A stretch of DNA of 64,000 bases from Nemopilema nomurai (GCA_003864495.1 ML133365.1:1743856-1807855); one strand, 5' to 3'. Shown: positions 22,375 through 35,100, counted from the first letter of the stretch. Notes: generated by a model from the letters alone, not told the origin. Numbers and translations: made by a program.

Positions 22375-25300
22375 CTAGAATCTACCTGGGTTTGTCGGAG
22401 GAATGTCTTGTACAACTTTTTTCAGCCTTTCATTTCTCTTGCAAATAGCATCACAAGGTGTCTGCTTAGTGTTGAAGCTGGAGCTAAGTGGAGGCGGTGT
22501 CATGTCTTTGAGTTTCTTTTTGTTGTCCTCAAGCATTGACCCATTGCATGCAGTTACCATTGTACTATAGATGTCATCAATATAAACTAAAAATATAAAT
22601 TTCCATATATGTGTTGCAGGTGATAATTAGCACTGACGTCTGGTGTAATGAAAATGTTAGGTATTTTAGCCTTTTTTTCTGTTAAGTCATAATCAATATT
22701 ATCAACATTGTTTTTTGTGAATAAATTAAGGTTGCTTAGTATCATGAAAATATTTAAATATTAGTGTCTTGTCAGAATGCCTGTTTCCATACTCATACAA
22801 ATCGTTTTACTTTAAGGTGAATTGTAAATATATCATGTAAATACCATAGTTTGGAAGAATGTGGATATTTCTAACTGTTGCCTCGCCGTTTTTAAACTTT
22901 GGGTAGTTGACATTTAGTTGTTCTGTTCCATCCTTTTTCTTCCTGACACCACTTAGCACATTGTAGTTGAAATGTATTGATGCTATTGCATGTCTGTGGA
23001 AGAGATGAGTTTTAGATATCTTGAATAGTTAGATTGCATATGAATATAGTTCACATCTTGTTCTTTAATAGAGAAAAGAATCAAGTGGTTCCCAAAATTT
23101 TAATTCCATTATAAATTGAAACTGCAGTCCAGATAAATATGGAGACAAATGTGCAAGTTAATTGTCTAATTAATGAAAGAACTGTGACAGCAAATGCAAA
23201 TATGAAAAGAATGGACAGCGTCTTTTATCTACTATGAAAGGTATGATAGGTAACTCACCTACAATACATTCCAGCATGTGAGAAATTGATCATTTTAGGA
23301 CAGAAATGGTTAAGAACCGAATGGAATGCCTCCAAGCAGCTTCTCTGTGCCAAAGGGGACGCCTTTTTTATACCTTTAATTAGGCTGTCAGTTAGTAAAG
23401 CCTTTTCCATCTTCTCATAAGCTAGGGAATCTACAACATGAAGACAAAAGGGATATTGGTCAAATTGACCTAATTTTGATAAAACTTTACAGCTATCAAT
23501 TCAAAGAGAATTAGACCAAGATAAAAATATGGTTGCTACAGTGTTAGTTTGGTGCATTTGATTCTTCATGATCGTCAGAATAAACAGTAATTGATGGCTG
23601 CTACTAACCTTCTTTTAACCACATTTTTGTTGATATATCTTGCTATGGAGGCACTTGTCAAAAAGAGGGTCATCAAATCCTTCATGGATGTTTTTAATAT
23701 GTTGGAAAAATGCCTTGAACTTTGCAAATATGACATCACCATTGCCGTTAAATGTGGTTTTGACACTCCAGAACAAGTGACGTACACAGGGCTTGATCCA
23801 ATTTGACAACTCCTCGCTCCTTTCATTTTGGCTATTTTGTTTAGAGTTTTTTGAACCTCTGAAACAAAGCATCATAAACATTTATAAGGAAGGAATGCAA
23901 AGTGCATCAATACTTTGTGGGAATGCAAACTTTGAGAAAAAGATTTTCACAAGAAAAAGAGAAAATTAATCACTCACTTTTCTTTAAATGCCACAAATCA
24001 AAGTAGTGGTTCACAGTTGGTAATTTTTCCCTCATGTGCTTTGCAATAGAGCAGTGCCTATCAGATATAAATGCTGACATCGTGAGTCCAACACCAAACA
24101 AGTATGCCATACTACGGGGGAACCCTTCAAACTCATTGCTGAGCTTCCATTAACTTCGTTGCTCTGTATAATAGATGAGAATAAATGGTGAGAATTAGAA
24201 GGTAATAATTGGAAACATAAGTTAACATTTTCGATTTTTCAAATTCCCCTCTCCTTTGCCTAGGGAAAAGGAAAATCAAACCAATGAAAACCAAAAAAAC
24301 AAAAAAGACACATGTAAAGTGTAATCCAGGGTATTAGAAAAAAAAACATTATAAAGCCTGAAAGTTTAGAAAGGTATACACACCTGGACAAGGGAAAAAT
24401 GAATAATTGTGGGAACAGTGCAAAGCATCAAAGTATATGCCCCGTACTTGGCACTGTGACCCATGCTATCATGACGTCCATCACCTGCCAAAACCAAGCT
24501 CTCTCCCTTACTTTTCAACTCAGAGATGAGTTTTTGCTTGTAGTTGACCCAGTGAAGGTGAATTGATGGAAACAAGATATCCTTAAAAGGAAGTTAAATC
24601 ATTAAAAACTTTCAGTATAATTTGTATCTATTTCACAAAGATGTAGAAAAAATATACTTTCCAGATTAAAATGGATCACAATAATGGTATGTGATGGAAA
24701 TTGTGTTTTAAACACCTAACCTGAGAATGTTTTCGACAACAAATTGATCATAGCTGTCTGTAAAAATCTGAAAATTTTGATATTTAATTCTAAATCTTTA
24801 ATATAAATCTTTACATTTTTAGTCTCTATAAATTCAAATCTCTCATATGACAAGCCCAAAAGTAGGATAAATATAAATGATAAAGATTTTATTACTCATC
24901 GACCTAATTACAAACCCTTTGATGACGAAAGAATGTGGGAAGTGTGATACATGAAACACCCATTATTTTCAACGTGTGGAGAATCTTGCTAGGCAATCCA
25001 CCAGCTAGAAGAATGGCGAACGAAAGGAGAAGATTCCCAGCAGGGATTTTTGTGTTTTCCCAATAAGGCTGGCTATTCCAACTGTTATGCCGTTGATGAC
25101 AATGGTCATTTCCACAAATAATCTTTATTTTGGCCATCGTTCCAACTTTTTCAAGTTCGACTAATGGGTTTTCCGACTTACAGCTTGGACAAAATTTGGA
25201 AAGGGCCATAAGCTGTGTTAAAAAAACAATAAACTTTGGCTGCTTCCTCAAATTGCTTTCACTTTTGTCATTTCTAGAAAGAAAAAATAATTTTCTATGA

Positions 25301-27286
25301 ATTATTGGTTTCTTCCTATCATGATAGTGAAGCACAAATTGGGTGGTTTATCTGGCAGATAGATCACAACTCTGATTCTAATTTGCAATATTCTACTGCA
25401 ATTGAGTGTTTACAGACCACCTAGAGTAACTTGAAAAACCACAAAGCTAGCATATACATTCTACTATCAATATATTCTACTATCAAACACCAAATATAAG
25501 AAGAATAAAACAGACTTTTGAAAAACATTTTGAATGCCAACTTCATTAGTAACATAGTTATAGTATAACCCAATTTAAATTTTTTCTGAGTCATTGATGT
25601 CTTTAAATAAAACTTACACTGGGAGCCCATAGTCATCTGATTCCACCTCCTCCATCTCTTCGCAAACATTTTCATCAAAAATTTCAAAATCATTATCACC
25701 ATCATCCAAATCACCATCATCAAAATCATCATCATCAAAACCCCCATCATTGTCATAATCAAAATCTTCACCAGGATCATCATCGTCATCAGCAACATCA
25801 TCATCCGCACCAAGCTCCATTCCAAAAATGTTGGTTGGGTTTGCGCTCATCTTGGCTTCTGTGGAATCTCAAAAGTAGAGATTGGTTAATAGATAATTAA
25901 GTCTCTAAAGAGTTAAAAAGGTAGAGCCAGATTTATGAAAATAACTCAGATAACTATGAGCAAGTGACACAACAAGGGCAGGTCAATGTTCCACTAACTG
26001 AGATATTAATTTCTAATAATTAAGTCAGTTAATTTCTGAAATCCAAGGCCATTCAGCTTAATGGTGTGAAAAATTGTAAGTATACTTGACTTTCAGCAAA
26101 TCCTAAAACACCAAACTAATTATACCTATAAGTAATGCGTTTCATTATACCAATAATAATCTAAAATTAACTGTGTTTTATGGCTCTTGAAAATACCACC
26201 CTTTGAATTTCGTCCTAGTTTCAAAGTAAATTGCCTAGCCCTTGCTTATGTATCAAAAGTAGCCACCTTACTGATCCCTGTCAAATTAAAGTGTTTAAAA
26301 AATGTTTACCTTTTTTTCATTTCAAGCCTCAACTTTTTTAATTTGAACTTTGTTCCCAGCCATTGGACCTTGTATTTCCGCACCTGTTGCACTAGGTCTG
26401 TACACTTGGAACAATCCGCTAGTATCAAGTCCGCTTGACAAGCAAAGTCATTGGCTTTTGGAGTTGTTGAGTCATCCTAAAAATTGATGTGAATTTTAGT
26501 TTGTTAACTTATGATGTAAAAATTATCAAAATTCGACAGAAGATAAATAAATACTCCGGGCCTCCGACGAAGGGGGCGGGGGGCCATGGCCCCCTCACTT
26601 TTTGCAAAACATTAGAGCTTTTTTAAAAAACCTTTTGTTGTCATTGTTATATTTTCTCTTGCCCCGCCCACTTTCCAACCTGCGCTGGAGCCCATGATAC
26701 TATAATTACTAAATGCACTAACCATTACGGGGGCGTCCATTTCAAGTGGCATATCTGCTGGATCATTGTCCATGGGATCAGCACTAGAAGTGAGGACATC
26801 GGTAGCCGTGGAGGCTGCATTCTTTAACAACTGAAAGAGACACGAACAATCAACTTCTGGTCGAGATAAGGTTTTCAAAATGCCATTTCCGTTTATTACA
26901 ATCGATTTGAAAATGAACTCAGTTACCTGTTTACGACTCCTCGCAGATATCACCGCGTTTGATCGCTTCTTGGGCTCTTGAACAGAAGGGGAAACCACTA
27001 TACCGATTTCATCAGTGATAAGGCCCCTCCTATACGAAATTTCCATTCCAGGTACCGATGCGAACGGTCTGTCAAAGTCTGTCGGTAGGAAATGTTCTGA
27101 AGAGACCACAGAAAACTTGGTATCTGTCCATTTTGCTCTCTTTCTCTTTACAAAATCAGTCCATTTCCTCCGCCTCTTCTTATCTTCAAGCCTCTCGTCT
27201 CCGAAAAAAGGTATTTTATGAACAGATATACCAAGATTTTTGTCTTTGGTATTACTGCAGCCATAAACAACACACCTGTCAGGCAT
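22375..27286 (-). CDS. THAP-domain Kolobok-like transposase, about eleven exons (E1 copy)
   Basis: ATG at 27284-27286 (MPDRCVVYGCSN). Exons read from splice consensus: 27286-26927 (THAP domain), 26830-26723, 26476-26310, 25858-25618 (very acidic, Asp-rich), 25273-24917 (FCPSCKSEN, VGTMAKIKIICGN, IPAGNLLLSFAILLAGG), 24581-24384 (LAGDGRHDSMGHSAKYGAY), about 24163-23978 (MSAFISDRHCSIAKHMRE, HYFDLWHLKK), 23865-23610, 23430-23275 (SCLEAFHSVLNHFCPKM), 23000-22850 and 22590-22390. The GDGRHDS, DRH...DLWH and LEAFHS blocks are the likely D-D-E core. The THAP C-x2-H lacks its Cys (VSSEHF). A frame mismatch at the 26310/25858 junction and another near 24140 suggest decay or misread splices. It would cut and paste the element at TTAA. 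Confidence 0.7.
26550..26700. mobile_element. Small MITE-like remnant in a transposase intron
   Basis: Starts near GGCCTCCGACGAAGGGGG, followed by the palindromic GGGGGGCCATGGCCCCC at 26577-26593, and ends around 26700. The G-rich then C-rich pattern resembles the hAT-type termini at 712-770 and 44469-44520. Confidence 0.4.
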
Positions 27287-27339
27287 GATTTCGAATAGAA
27301 GCATATCTTGTTTCCCGCTAAGCTTCTTTTCCTGTTCAA

Positions 27340-27566
27340 ATGCTGTTCAATCTCTTGCGAAAGTTCCTGTTGTGACGTAACCAAGGCTAGCTACCAGTCC
27401 TTTTCTCAATGCGCGGTAATTTTTAAAACTCCCCTCATATTACTAATTTCTTGGCGGCGCTACAAGGATTTCGCGACAAAAAATGACACTTTTATTCATA
27501 GATATCATTATTAACATAAGAGTTCTACTAAAAAAACGGCTTTTGGCATAAGGTGATATTCGCCCT
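27340..27566. repeat. Right inverted terminal arm of E1 with promoter region
   Basis: Complement of the left arm. It contains TGACGTAA at 27373-27380, just upstream of the THAP start, and ends GGTGATATTCGCCCT followed by TTAA. Confidence 0.75.
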
Positions 27567-27570
27567 TTAA

Positions 27571-29454
27571 CTGGCAATGTAACCTCCCTCCCACAAGCTC
27601 CAACCACTGGTAAGCAGATTGTATGGACAGGGTTTCTGACAAGGCAATCAGGATCAAAGCGACAAGTGATTTCAAATGGTTCACTTTGGTCTAATGGTTT
27701 GTGTTGTTGGCCTGTTAGCCATCCCATGATCCTTGGAACTGATACGTCAATTGACTGATATATATCCTTTATCTTCTCTGAATCTTTTCCTTCGTCAAAT
27801 TCCTGCCATGAAACAGCAACTTCATGACCAGACACTTTTGTATCTTCAGTTTGTATCAAAATGTCTTTGAAATATATCCATTATTTTCTCTTCCATTTTT
27901 CTGCAAATTGAGCCAGCATCTGGATAAACAGGTGATAGAATGCTGTATAGGTAATTCGCATCTGGATTTGGGTCCATTTCAAATAATTTCAAATAACAAA
28001 TAATTTGCTGCACACTTCTGGGTTCTGGGAGATAAGATCTTTCAAACCACAAGCATTGAGGCCTATGCTGAACTCAGCCATGTACATCTGGCGCTGGCTT
28101 ACAAATAAAACCTTCAAGGAATTTATGATGACTTCACAATGTATTTGATCAATTGGACCTGTATAGTTGTGATCTATGATGGTTTCACTGTATGCATTAC
28201 AGTCTTTCTGTATTTCCTTTAATGTTTCTTTCTCCTGTCTTCTTAGATCATTCTCGTGAATATTGCTATGCATAGAATCATATGCACAGTGCTCAAGAAA
28301 CAAAGGTGATCGGCCTCCTTGTGCAATGCTAGCAGTAATAATTTCAACACAGGCTCTAAAATTACCATTTTGGATATGGTAAGTAGAATTTAAAGGTGTT
28401 CCACCAGGAAACATTTCTTTACCAATACTGCTGACACATTTAGTGACATATTCCTTTGATATGGCTCCCTGCTCTATACCATCCTCACCAGTATATTTAA
28501 CTCTGACAGTTGCAGTAACAGTGCTGATGTTTGCTTGGCGTTTCCATAGTCTTAGTAGTCATGCAAGTGGTGTTGAGCGGCGACAAACAAGGAAAACATG
28601 ACTTTCTGCATTGACTTAAGACTTTAGGATAGCAAGTACATACTCAATTCCTTGGTCTTCTTGCTTGTTAACACTATGTGGTGTCAGATTCACTTTCACT
28701 GAATCTGCAACAGCCTCATCTGACCTATCTTCTTGTGTATCATCAACAGAAGAGAATGGTTCAATTTGTACTTCAAACAAATTTGGCACCAATATTGATT
28801 GGTTATCTGGGCTGGTGGCTACTATTTCATCTTCTATAATGTCACCTGCATCAGAAAAGGGGCTTATGAGACCCTCAATTACCATTTGGTCTCCAAAAGT
28901 GCACAAATACAAAGTTATTCGCTTGAAGTCCTTTGCAAGTTCATTCCGGTAATCAGGTAAATTGAAGAAATGTTTATACCCTCCAGGCATAAACTGGGCA
29001 TGCCTGCCATCATCATACACCAAAACGTACTCCTCTTCATTACTGAAGTTACGATCAAATGCTTGCCACTTTTTTAAAGCCTTGTCTGGTATGATAGAAT
29101 ATGTTCCATTTTTTGGCATAGTTATCGCTTGCCCCACATTGTTTTCAGCGTCTTTTCTTCTGATAACTGTTTCCTTCAAATAAAAATATACGTCTTCATC
29201 TTCCTTTCTCATTTTCTTGTTTGGCTTATCTATGCAATCTTGTCGATTCACATTTTTCGCCTTACAAGAGGCTCCAAAGCTCATTGCCTTGGCAGGTCCG
29301 TCTGGTCTTCCAAAAGACTGTGCTGCAATAGCAGTTTGGCTTGCACTACTTGATTGAACCCTGTTAAGAGGGCCAACAATTTGTTGATCAGCTTGGCACT
29401 GCAAGCAATATCTGCAATTTAATCGCAATTTTGCTGAGCCCAAGCAGCAGCAGC
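27571..29454 (-). pseudogene. HECT-type E3 ubiquitin ligase-like gene (G2E3-like group), truncated C-terminally
   Basis: Upper part (29454-28616): a Cys-containing N terminus (LNCRYCLQCQADQQ), then a region with YVLVYDDGRHAQFMPGGYKH, with an acceptor TTTCTACAG above 29454. Lower part (28600-27571): HECT lobe motifs VKYTGEDGIEQGAISKEYV, EMFPGGTPLNSTYHIQNGN and ITASIAQGGRSPLFLEHC, then IMGWLTGQQHKPL and the C-lobe NPVHTICLPVVGACGREVTL. The Cys in HTIC is the likely ubiquitin-accepting residue. There are frameshifts near 27990 and 27850. The reading stops at VTLPV, exactly at TTAA 27567-27570 where element E1 begins, so the last roughly 30 residues are lost. Host origin or a long-dead mobile copy are both possible. 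Confidence 0.65.
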
Positions 29455-29469
29455 TGTAGAAAAAGAGAG

Positions 29470-30965
29470 AACAAAAGTTTTTATACTAATGACAAAGCCT
29501 GTATTTGTTTCATCTCCTAAAAAGAAAGCTTCTATGTCTAGCCTGGCAAAGAGTAGTAGTCTAAATGGAAAGAAAATTATTTTTGATAATGTTGAGTGAA
29601 ACACACCAGAATATGCTTTATCATTGGGGAACCTACATGTGTACAGAAAATAGATTTCCTGGGCACCATTTACCTGCTGCAAAGCCTATTGGAAGCGTTG
29701 ATAAAGTTGAAAACGCAATTTATAATCCTAGCAAGGCAACAAGAAAACGCAATTTATTACATAAAGCAACGTTTGGATTATGTGTATTTAGTTGCAAGGC
29801 TTATAACACGTCATGTTCCTTGTCTACAGTTTCTCCGAACTGTTGTGAAAGAACACCTGCCACATAAATTTTCTCATTCTACTGGCTTAGCAACCAAAAC
29901 AATAAGTTGCAAATTTTCCCATAACCTCCCATTTCCCATAACATAAAATAGTGTCTACTTAGGAGTGTGCTTGTTCCGCTAGTGGGCTATGCTGTTAACA
30001 TAATTGAATGACTTTACACATATTGAGCAAATGTATCTAATAAATGTATGCTTCTACTGCCTTCCATGGTCAAGGTCTACTACATCTTGGTCTCTGACTG
30101 AATATGAAAAGTATAAGCAAATTCCTTGCATTTGTTTTCTGATAAATGAAAATAAACAGAAATCATGTCTCTCATGACTTTAAAATTGTTACTTCAGGTG
30201 TTCCGTAGCTGTATGTACGAAAATGAGAATGACTCTGACGGTATCCAGAAAGTTTTAAAAAAGCTACACACACTGGTTCCTGTTTATGAAGAAGATGGTG
30301 AAAAGAAATTTGGAGAGCAAGGCATTGTGGATGACCAACTTTCTGCGAAGAGAGGCATTAAGTGCTTGCTACAAGTATCAAATTGATTTAGCAGTGAAGA
30401 CCGCTTTGATGACATTCATTTTGAAATTGGAGACTTCCATGCTCCTATGAAATTTTTGCAGGTAGCTTCAGAATGGAAAGTACTATAAATGAAATGTATG
30501 CTCATACCTATTATAAAACGCATGGCAATAATTCCAACACTAACAACCAGATGATGTTTTTTTTGAATTTGTATTGCAAATTTCTAACAAAGAACACTTA
30601 AATTTCTAACAAAGAACATTTATTTTAGGGTGGCAGGCCTAAATATTCAATCAAAGAATTGTTGCAAATCTTCAGAAACTATGTTGTTATTATTTGGAAT
30701 GATTGTTAAAGATTTTTTTGATGCAATTTCTGAAGGAGATGGTGATCAGTTGTTGAGGAACTGGAAATTCATGTTGCTATACTTGAAAGAGGATGGAAGA
30801 GGAAGTTAAAAATATGCATTGGAAGCATTTTATTCAATAAGCCAGGCAAACTGCTTGCTGTAAGAACGTGTGGCATTTAGGCTGGTGTGGAATCATTTTT
30901 CAAAAACCAAGCATGGCTGGGGAGGACATATTCTACTAAATCTTGCATTGGAACATCTTAACAGG
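29470..30965 (+). pseudogene. DUF6589 protein gene, 5' part
   Basis: Frames in order read KKIIFDNVE and YHWGTYMCTENRFPGHHLPA (29560-29675), ARLITRHVPCLQFLRTVVKE and HLPHKFS (29785-29880), then VDDQLSAKRGIKCLLQVSN and HFEIGDFHAPMKFLQ (30325-30460), and DGDQLLRNWKFMLLYLKED with LALEHLNR (30738-30965). These match the DUF6589 family of cnidarians and fungi (G-D-Q-L-S, D-F-H, then W-x-Y-x-L-L-Y). It holds several stops and frameshifts. It ends at EHLNR, where the Academ-like element is inserted, and resumes in frame at 42538. Function is unknown; the family is commonly repetitive and transposon-like. Confidence 0.65.
30963..30965 (+). other. Target-site duplication AGG, left
   Basis: AGG precedes the TAGTCTGG terminus and is repeated at 42535-42537 after CCCGACTA. 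Removing the insert and one AGG restores an uninterrupted DUF6589 reading. Confidence 0.75.
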
Positions 30966-31335
30966 TAGTCTGGTTGCTTGTGTCACAATTATTGCTCCCG
31001 CTCGATTTACATGCCAAAATTGATTTTTTTGCATGAATGTATTTGAATATCCATCTAGATTACGAAAATAATAGGTGCCATTTTTTAGGAAGGCGTAAGG
31101 GGTTTAACGGGGGCCTAAGTAACGTTCGACCAATGTCAGTTCCTCTGCGGAGGAGCAAATACCATCAGTCGTAATAGATAATAAGAACGACCTTTGAAGG
31201 CAACAAATTGCTTCCAAATGCTATCTGGGACATGTCTTTAATCATTTACAAATGGAAATTTATAGTCACGTGACTTCTTACCCCCTAAATCCATATAAGG
31301 AGATTACTAATCCAATTGGTTCCTGAATTGAGTTT
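30966..31335. repeat. Left terminal inverted repeat of the Academ-like element
   Basis: Imperfect inverted copy of 42190-42534. Includes CAAAATTGATTTTTTTGCAT at about 31015 and GTCACGTGACTTCTTACCCC near 31265. Confidence 0.8.
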
Positions 31336-32160
31336 ATGAATGAACATTATTGATATTCACGCCAAACTCATTTCTATAACTTTTAATATCGAAGCGAAAC
31401 ATCAAGAGGCAGGGCTCAGGGAGCATATCGGGTATTGGGGGAATGGAAGTAAGATTTAGAGGGGACAAGATGCTTAAAGATAAGAAAAATATTTACTGTA
31501 TTGTTTTAAGTACATTATGGGATTTATTGTAGACTAAGCCACATCAGCCCTCTCAACACTCTCCTTGTGCACTCCTGTGAAAGAGAGGGACAAAAAACTC
31601 AACGAATAAAATTAACTGAATAATTGAAGTTTAGAGTCCAAGGATTAACTATTGAGGGCCCATGACCGTTAGCATGAACAGCACCTTTAAGCAAAAAGAT
31701 TATGAAAACAACCGGGATGATATGACGTGTTAATGCAATAACATGGAATAAAGTTGACAGGGGAGCAATCAGCGGAAGTAGCAACAGAATAAACATCGAG
31801 ACCACATGCAAAACAGCCCAAAATAAAAAACTGTAAAGAAATTCGAAAGGGTCAGAAAAAGTTTGGAAAATTTCTCAAGGCCAAAGATTGTTAAACGTTG
31901 TACAAAAACAAAATTGTGTACAAGTATCTAGAAACAGACCTTTTATACAGGTAGTCTTGGTCAAACAGCCTGAATCATTTTCTTGCTGATCTGGATTTTA
32001 TGAACATTTGTAGTTTAACTTTGCAGAACTTGAAATAAAATCGTAGGTATTGTTGATCTTTATGTTACTTTCTTATTACTATTTTCTTCGATTCTAAAGG
32101 ACAATAGATATATTAAAGATATGGTTTATATCACTTTGAATGCAGGGCATGATTCTATCA
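31336..32160. other. 5' non-coding region of the Academ-like element
   Basis: No supported reading frame. A possible splice acceptor (TTGAATGCAG) lies at about 32135-32144, shortly before the first zinc-finger codons, so a 5' exon may be decayed or absent. Confidence 0.4.
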
Positions 32161-32164
32161 ATGG

Positions 32165-35100
32165 TTGGCAACGGATGAGCCAAAAATGTCCTGTATAATT
32201 TGCCTGCAATTCGGAGATGGCCTAATGGTCTCTAATCCTAAACGCCATTGTCTTGAAATGGTAAAAACATTTTCAACACAACGTGCTGCTTTTGGAGAAT
32301 CAAAATTTGCAAACCTCTCACAAAGATTACATGCGTTGTCGGATGATGAGTTTTTTTGCAAGCTCTTTCCACTCGTCTTGCTACAAGGATGTTGTACACA
32401 CGGGTAAGCTCAAAAGAGCTGAAAAACGATTTCAAGAATGCTCACTTGGTGGCTCTTTTGCACCGCTAAAAAAAGGCCAGCCTCATGCAAGCAAACTACC
32501 AATAGCAGAATTTGGAATCAGCCGTTCTAGAAGATCGTCAGAAAAACGAGTAATGAAAACTTGTGTTTTTCGGTGCAAGGAAGCAGACAAAGGACCACTT
32601 CATCGACTTGAAAATGTTTCTATGGGGGGAAGGTTTATGTTGCTTAAAGATCAAAGTCCAGACTAAAATTGCAGAATCGCTCTGGCAAACATCAATGAGC
32701 CTTTAGACTGTGCTGAATTTGATCTCTACTACCATCGAAATTGTTTACGTGACCAAGAAAGGAAGTCAAAGCCGATGGAAGGCGCAGGAGTGCATGAAAC
32801 AGGGAATTATATTGCTGACATTCAAATTATAAATGAACTAAGATGTTCGCTGGAAAACGGCACTGTTACCAATATGAATGAAATTAACCAAGAATACAAC
32901 AATCTTCTGTGCGAGTTTGGTGCCAGGATCTTGTCAAGTGACAGGAAAAGTACTTGAAGAATCTTATCGTTAAGCATATTCCTGATGTTAAATTTGTTAA
33001 ACCTCCCCAGGGAAAATGAAAGCGAGCGGATCTTAAGTGAAGTATCACTTGGCAATGCTGTTGACGTTTTTAAGAGGATGCCAACAATGAAGAAGATATT
33101 AAGTGCCTTTCAAAGGCTGCTTCTGTGCTTAGACGAATCATATTAAACACAGAGAAATGGAGGTTTGAAGGATCAATGACTGACTTTGAAGAGCCAGAGA
33201 ACTGACTTCATTTATCAAATGGATTATAATTGGAACAAAGTCTCAGGCAAATTGGAAGTGTTCGTGATGTTACAAATACAACGGCAGCTAAGATTATTGC
33301 CCAACAAATCCTGGAAGCCACCAGAACATACAGACAAGCAACATACAACCCATCTGTTAAAGATCAAATTTACCGAAAGTTTTATGAGACGCCCCTTACC
33401 GTTGGTCTTTCACTGGTGGTCCACAACCAAACAAGAAGCAAGAAACTTGTAGACTTTTTTCAAGGTTAAATCTTGGTATTAGCTATGAGTCTACAATACG
33501 CTTTGAAAAACGTATTGCAACTGGAGTTGCTGAGCGGATGGAGCAATGCGGTGGCGTTGTTCTCCCTCATTTTATCAAGAAAGACAAGCAGCCTTTCTTT
33601 GCTATAGACAACATAGACTTCCAAGAGTGCACGCCTGATGGACAGAATACGCTCCATGGAACAATCATTGTTGTAAATGAATCTGGTGAAGGAGGAGCCA
33701 TTGCTATAAACGACCCTCTTGTCTTTCCAAGTAAACCAAAACCAGTCAATATTAGCATTGCTAACGAAAAGGTTCCGCGAATTGTACCACCAAAAGAAGG
33801 AAAGCGGTTCCCAAATTCTACTTTGATTGTAACCAAAAGACAGCCCAGAAATACAAAGCATTGGATGCAATTTGGTTTTTTGCATGTTATGCACACACAA
33901 AAAATCAAGTCAGGTCTACGACAGGCAGTGTTGACGGTACTCTTGGATCAAATATGGAGACCACAAATCCTAATGAGATTTGCAATGAAATGCCGACTTG
34001 GGCAGCCACTAATTCCTTAGTTGCTAGTAAAAAAGAGCCTTTTTTAAAAACAAGCAGAACGTTAACTGGTATCATTGCACCTCTATTGAGAAGCTCTCCA
34101 ACCGATTACACAACTCTGTATAAAGCGTTATGCCTTACTCAAGGAATTTCAGCTGTTGTAGCTGGAGAAGGTGACAAAACTATCATCATCTTGGATCTTG
34201 ATTTATACGAAAGGGCCGTCAAGTTGCAACAAGCAAATGGAATTTGCAACTGGTTTTTGCGTCTCGGGGAACTACATACGTGCTTTGCATCGCTTCATGC
34301 ACTTGGAAAATACATAGAAGGCAGTGGCATCGAAACTGTAAGCATTGAAGAGGGAATTTACTCGCCTGCAACAATACGACAAATACTGGCTGGAAAAACT
34401 ACAATAGAGGTGTCGAATACCACATTACAAACGCTTTGGCAATTTGGAAAATGCTGTTTGAAGTTTTACTAGATGATAAGCCAAACTTAGAAGAGAGCAT
34501 AAACGACTGTAATATGTTTCGACAAAAATCGCAGGATGAAAATCCTGATGTTGATGATCTCTGCAGAAAGATAGAGAATTACTTAACGGATTGCCACGTA
34601 TTTTCCGAACAAAAATTCAGCAGTTCCATGCAAAAGTTTCTTCTGAGTTACCTTCATCAAATTAGAAGTTTATTGCGTCTGATTAGAGCTTCATGTCAAG
34701 GTGATTTAACACTTGATATGGTTGCCCTCGAAGAACAAGACAAGTACTATTTTGCACATGACTTGTACAAATATGCACGTCTAGTGCCATATAACCTGGC
34801 TGAACTACAACAGTTGAAAGACGAAGATAGGCAAACTTGGGCGACACTCGGTGACAATTTCAGCGTAATAAGGTCAGGCATCCCTTTTACAAATTTGTTT
34901 GTTGACCAAACGCTAGAACAGCAAATGGGGGAATCACTGGCATTACTCAAAACGAATCGGCATTAGAAAGATACCTTTTAATTGCCCCAGAGCTCAAGCG
35001 TTTGATAGAGAGTTTCAAAACATGTTACACCATAAACAACACAAAAGCAAAGAAAATGCACCATCAGCTAACAGGGTCGATGGCATCAAGGCTACAGCGG

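Larger units (their letters stand above)
20232..27566. mobile_element. Two-gene Kolobok-like DNA transposon (P2X7-ballast-like gene + THAP transposase), copy E1
   Basis: The ends are inverted: AGGGCGAATATCACC at 20232-20246 and its exact complement at 27552-27566. Further in, the arms match again (AAAATTACCGCGCAT exact; ACGTAACAACAGGAAC against ACGTCACAACAGGAAC), so imperfect inverted arms of about 190 bp include both promoters. A TTAA adjoins the right end (27567-27570), as expected for the TTAA-targeting Kolobok superfamily, but the left flank reads GGGT. Inside, a three-exon P2X7-ballast-like gene (+) and a THAP/DDE transposase gene (-) converge. The superfamily label rests on THAP, TTAA and the DDE-like blocks, from general knowledge. 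Confidence 0.75.

Noticed and set aside
25421..25825. Met/Leu-rich 134-codon frame
   Set aside because: Out-of-frame reading of GAT/ATC trinucleotides; the acidic Asp-rich frame at 25618-25858 is the likely transposase exon.
27308..27514. Plus-strand frames across the THAP exon and right arm (also 27015-27288)
   Set aside because: Antisense shadows of the minus-strand THAP exon and inverted arm.
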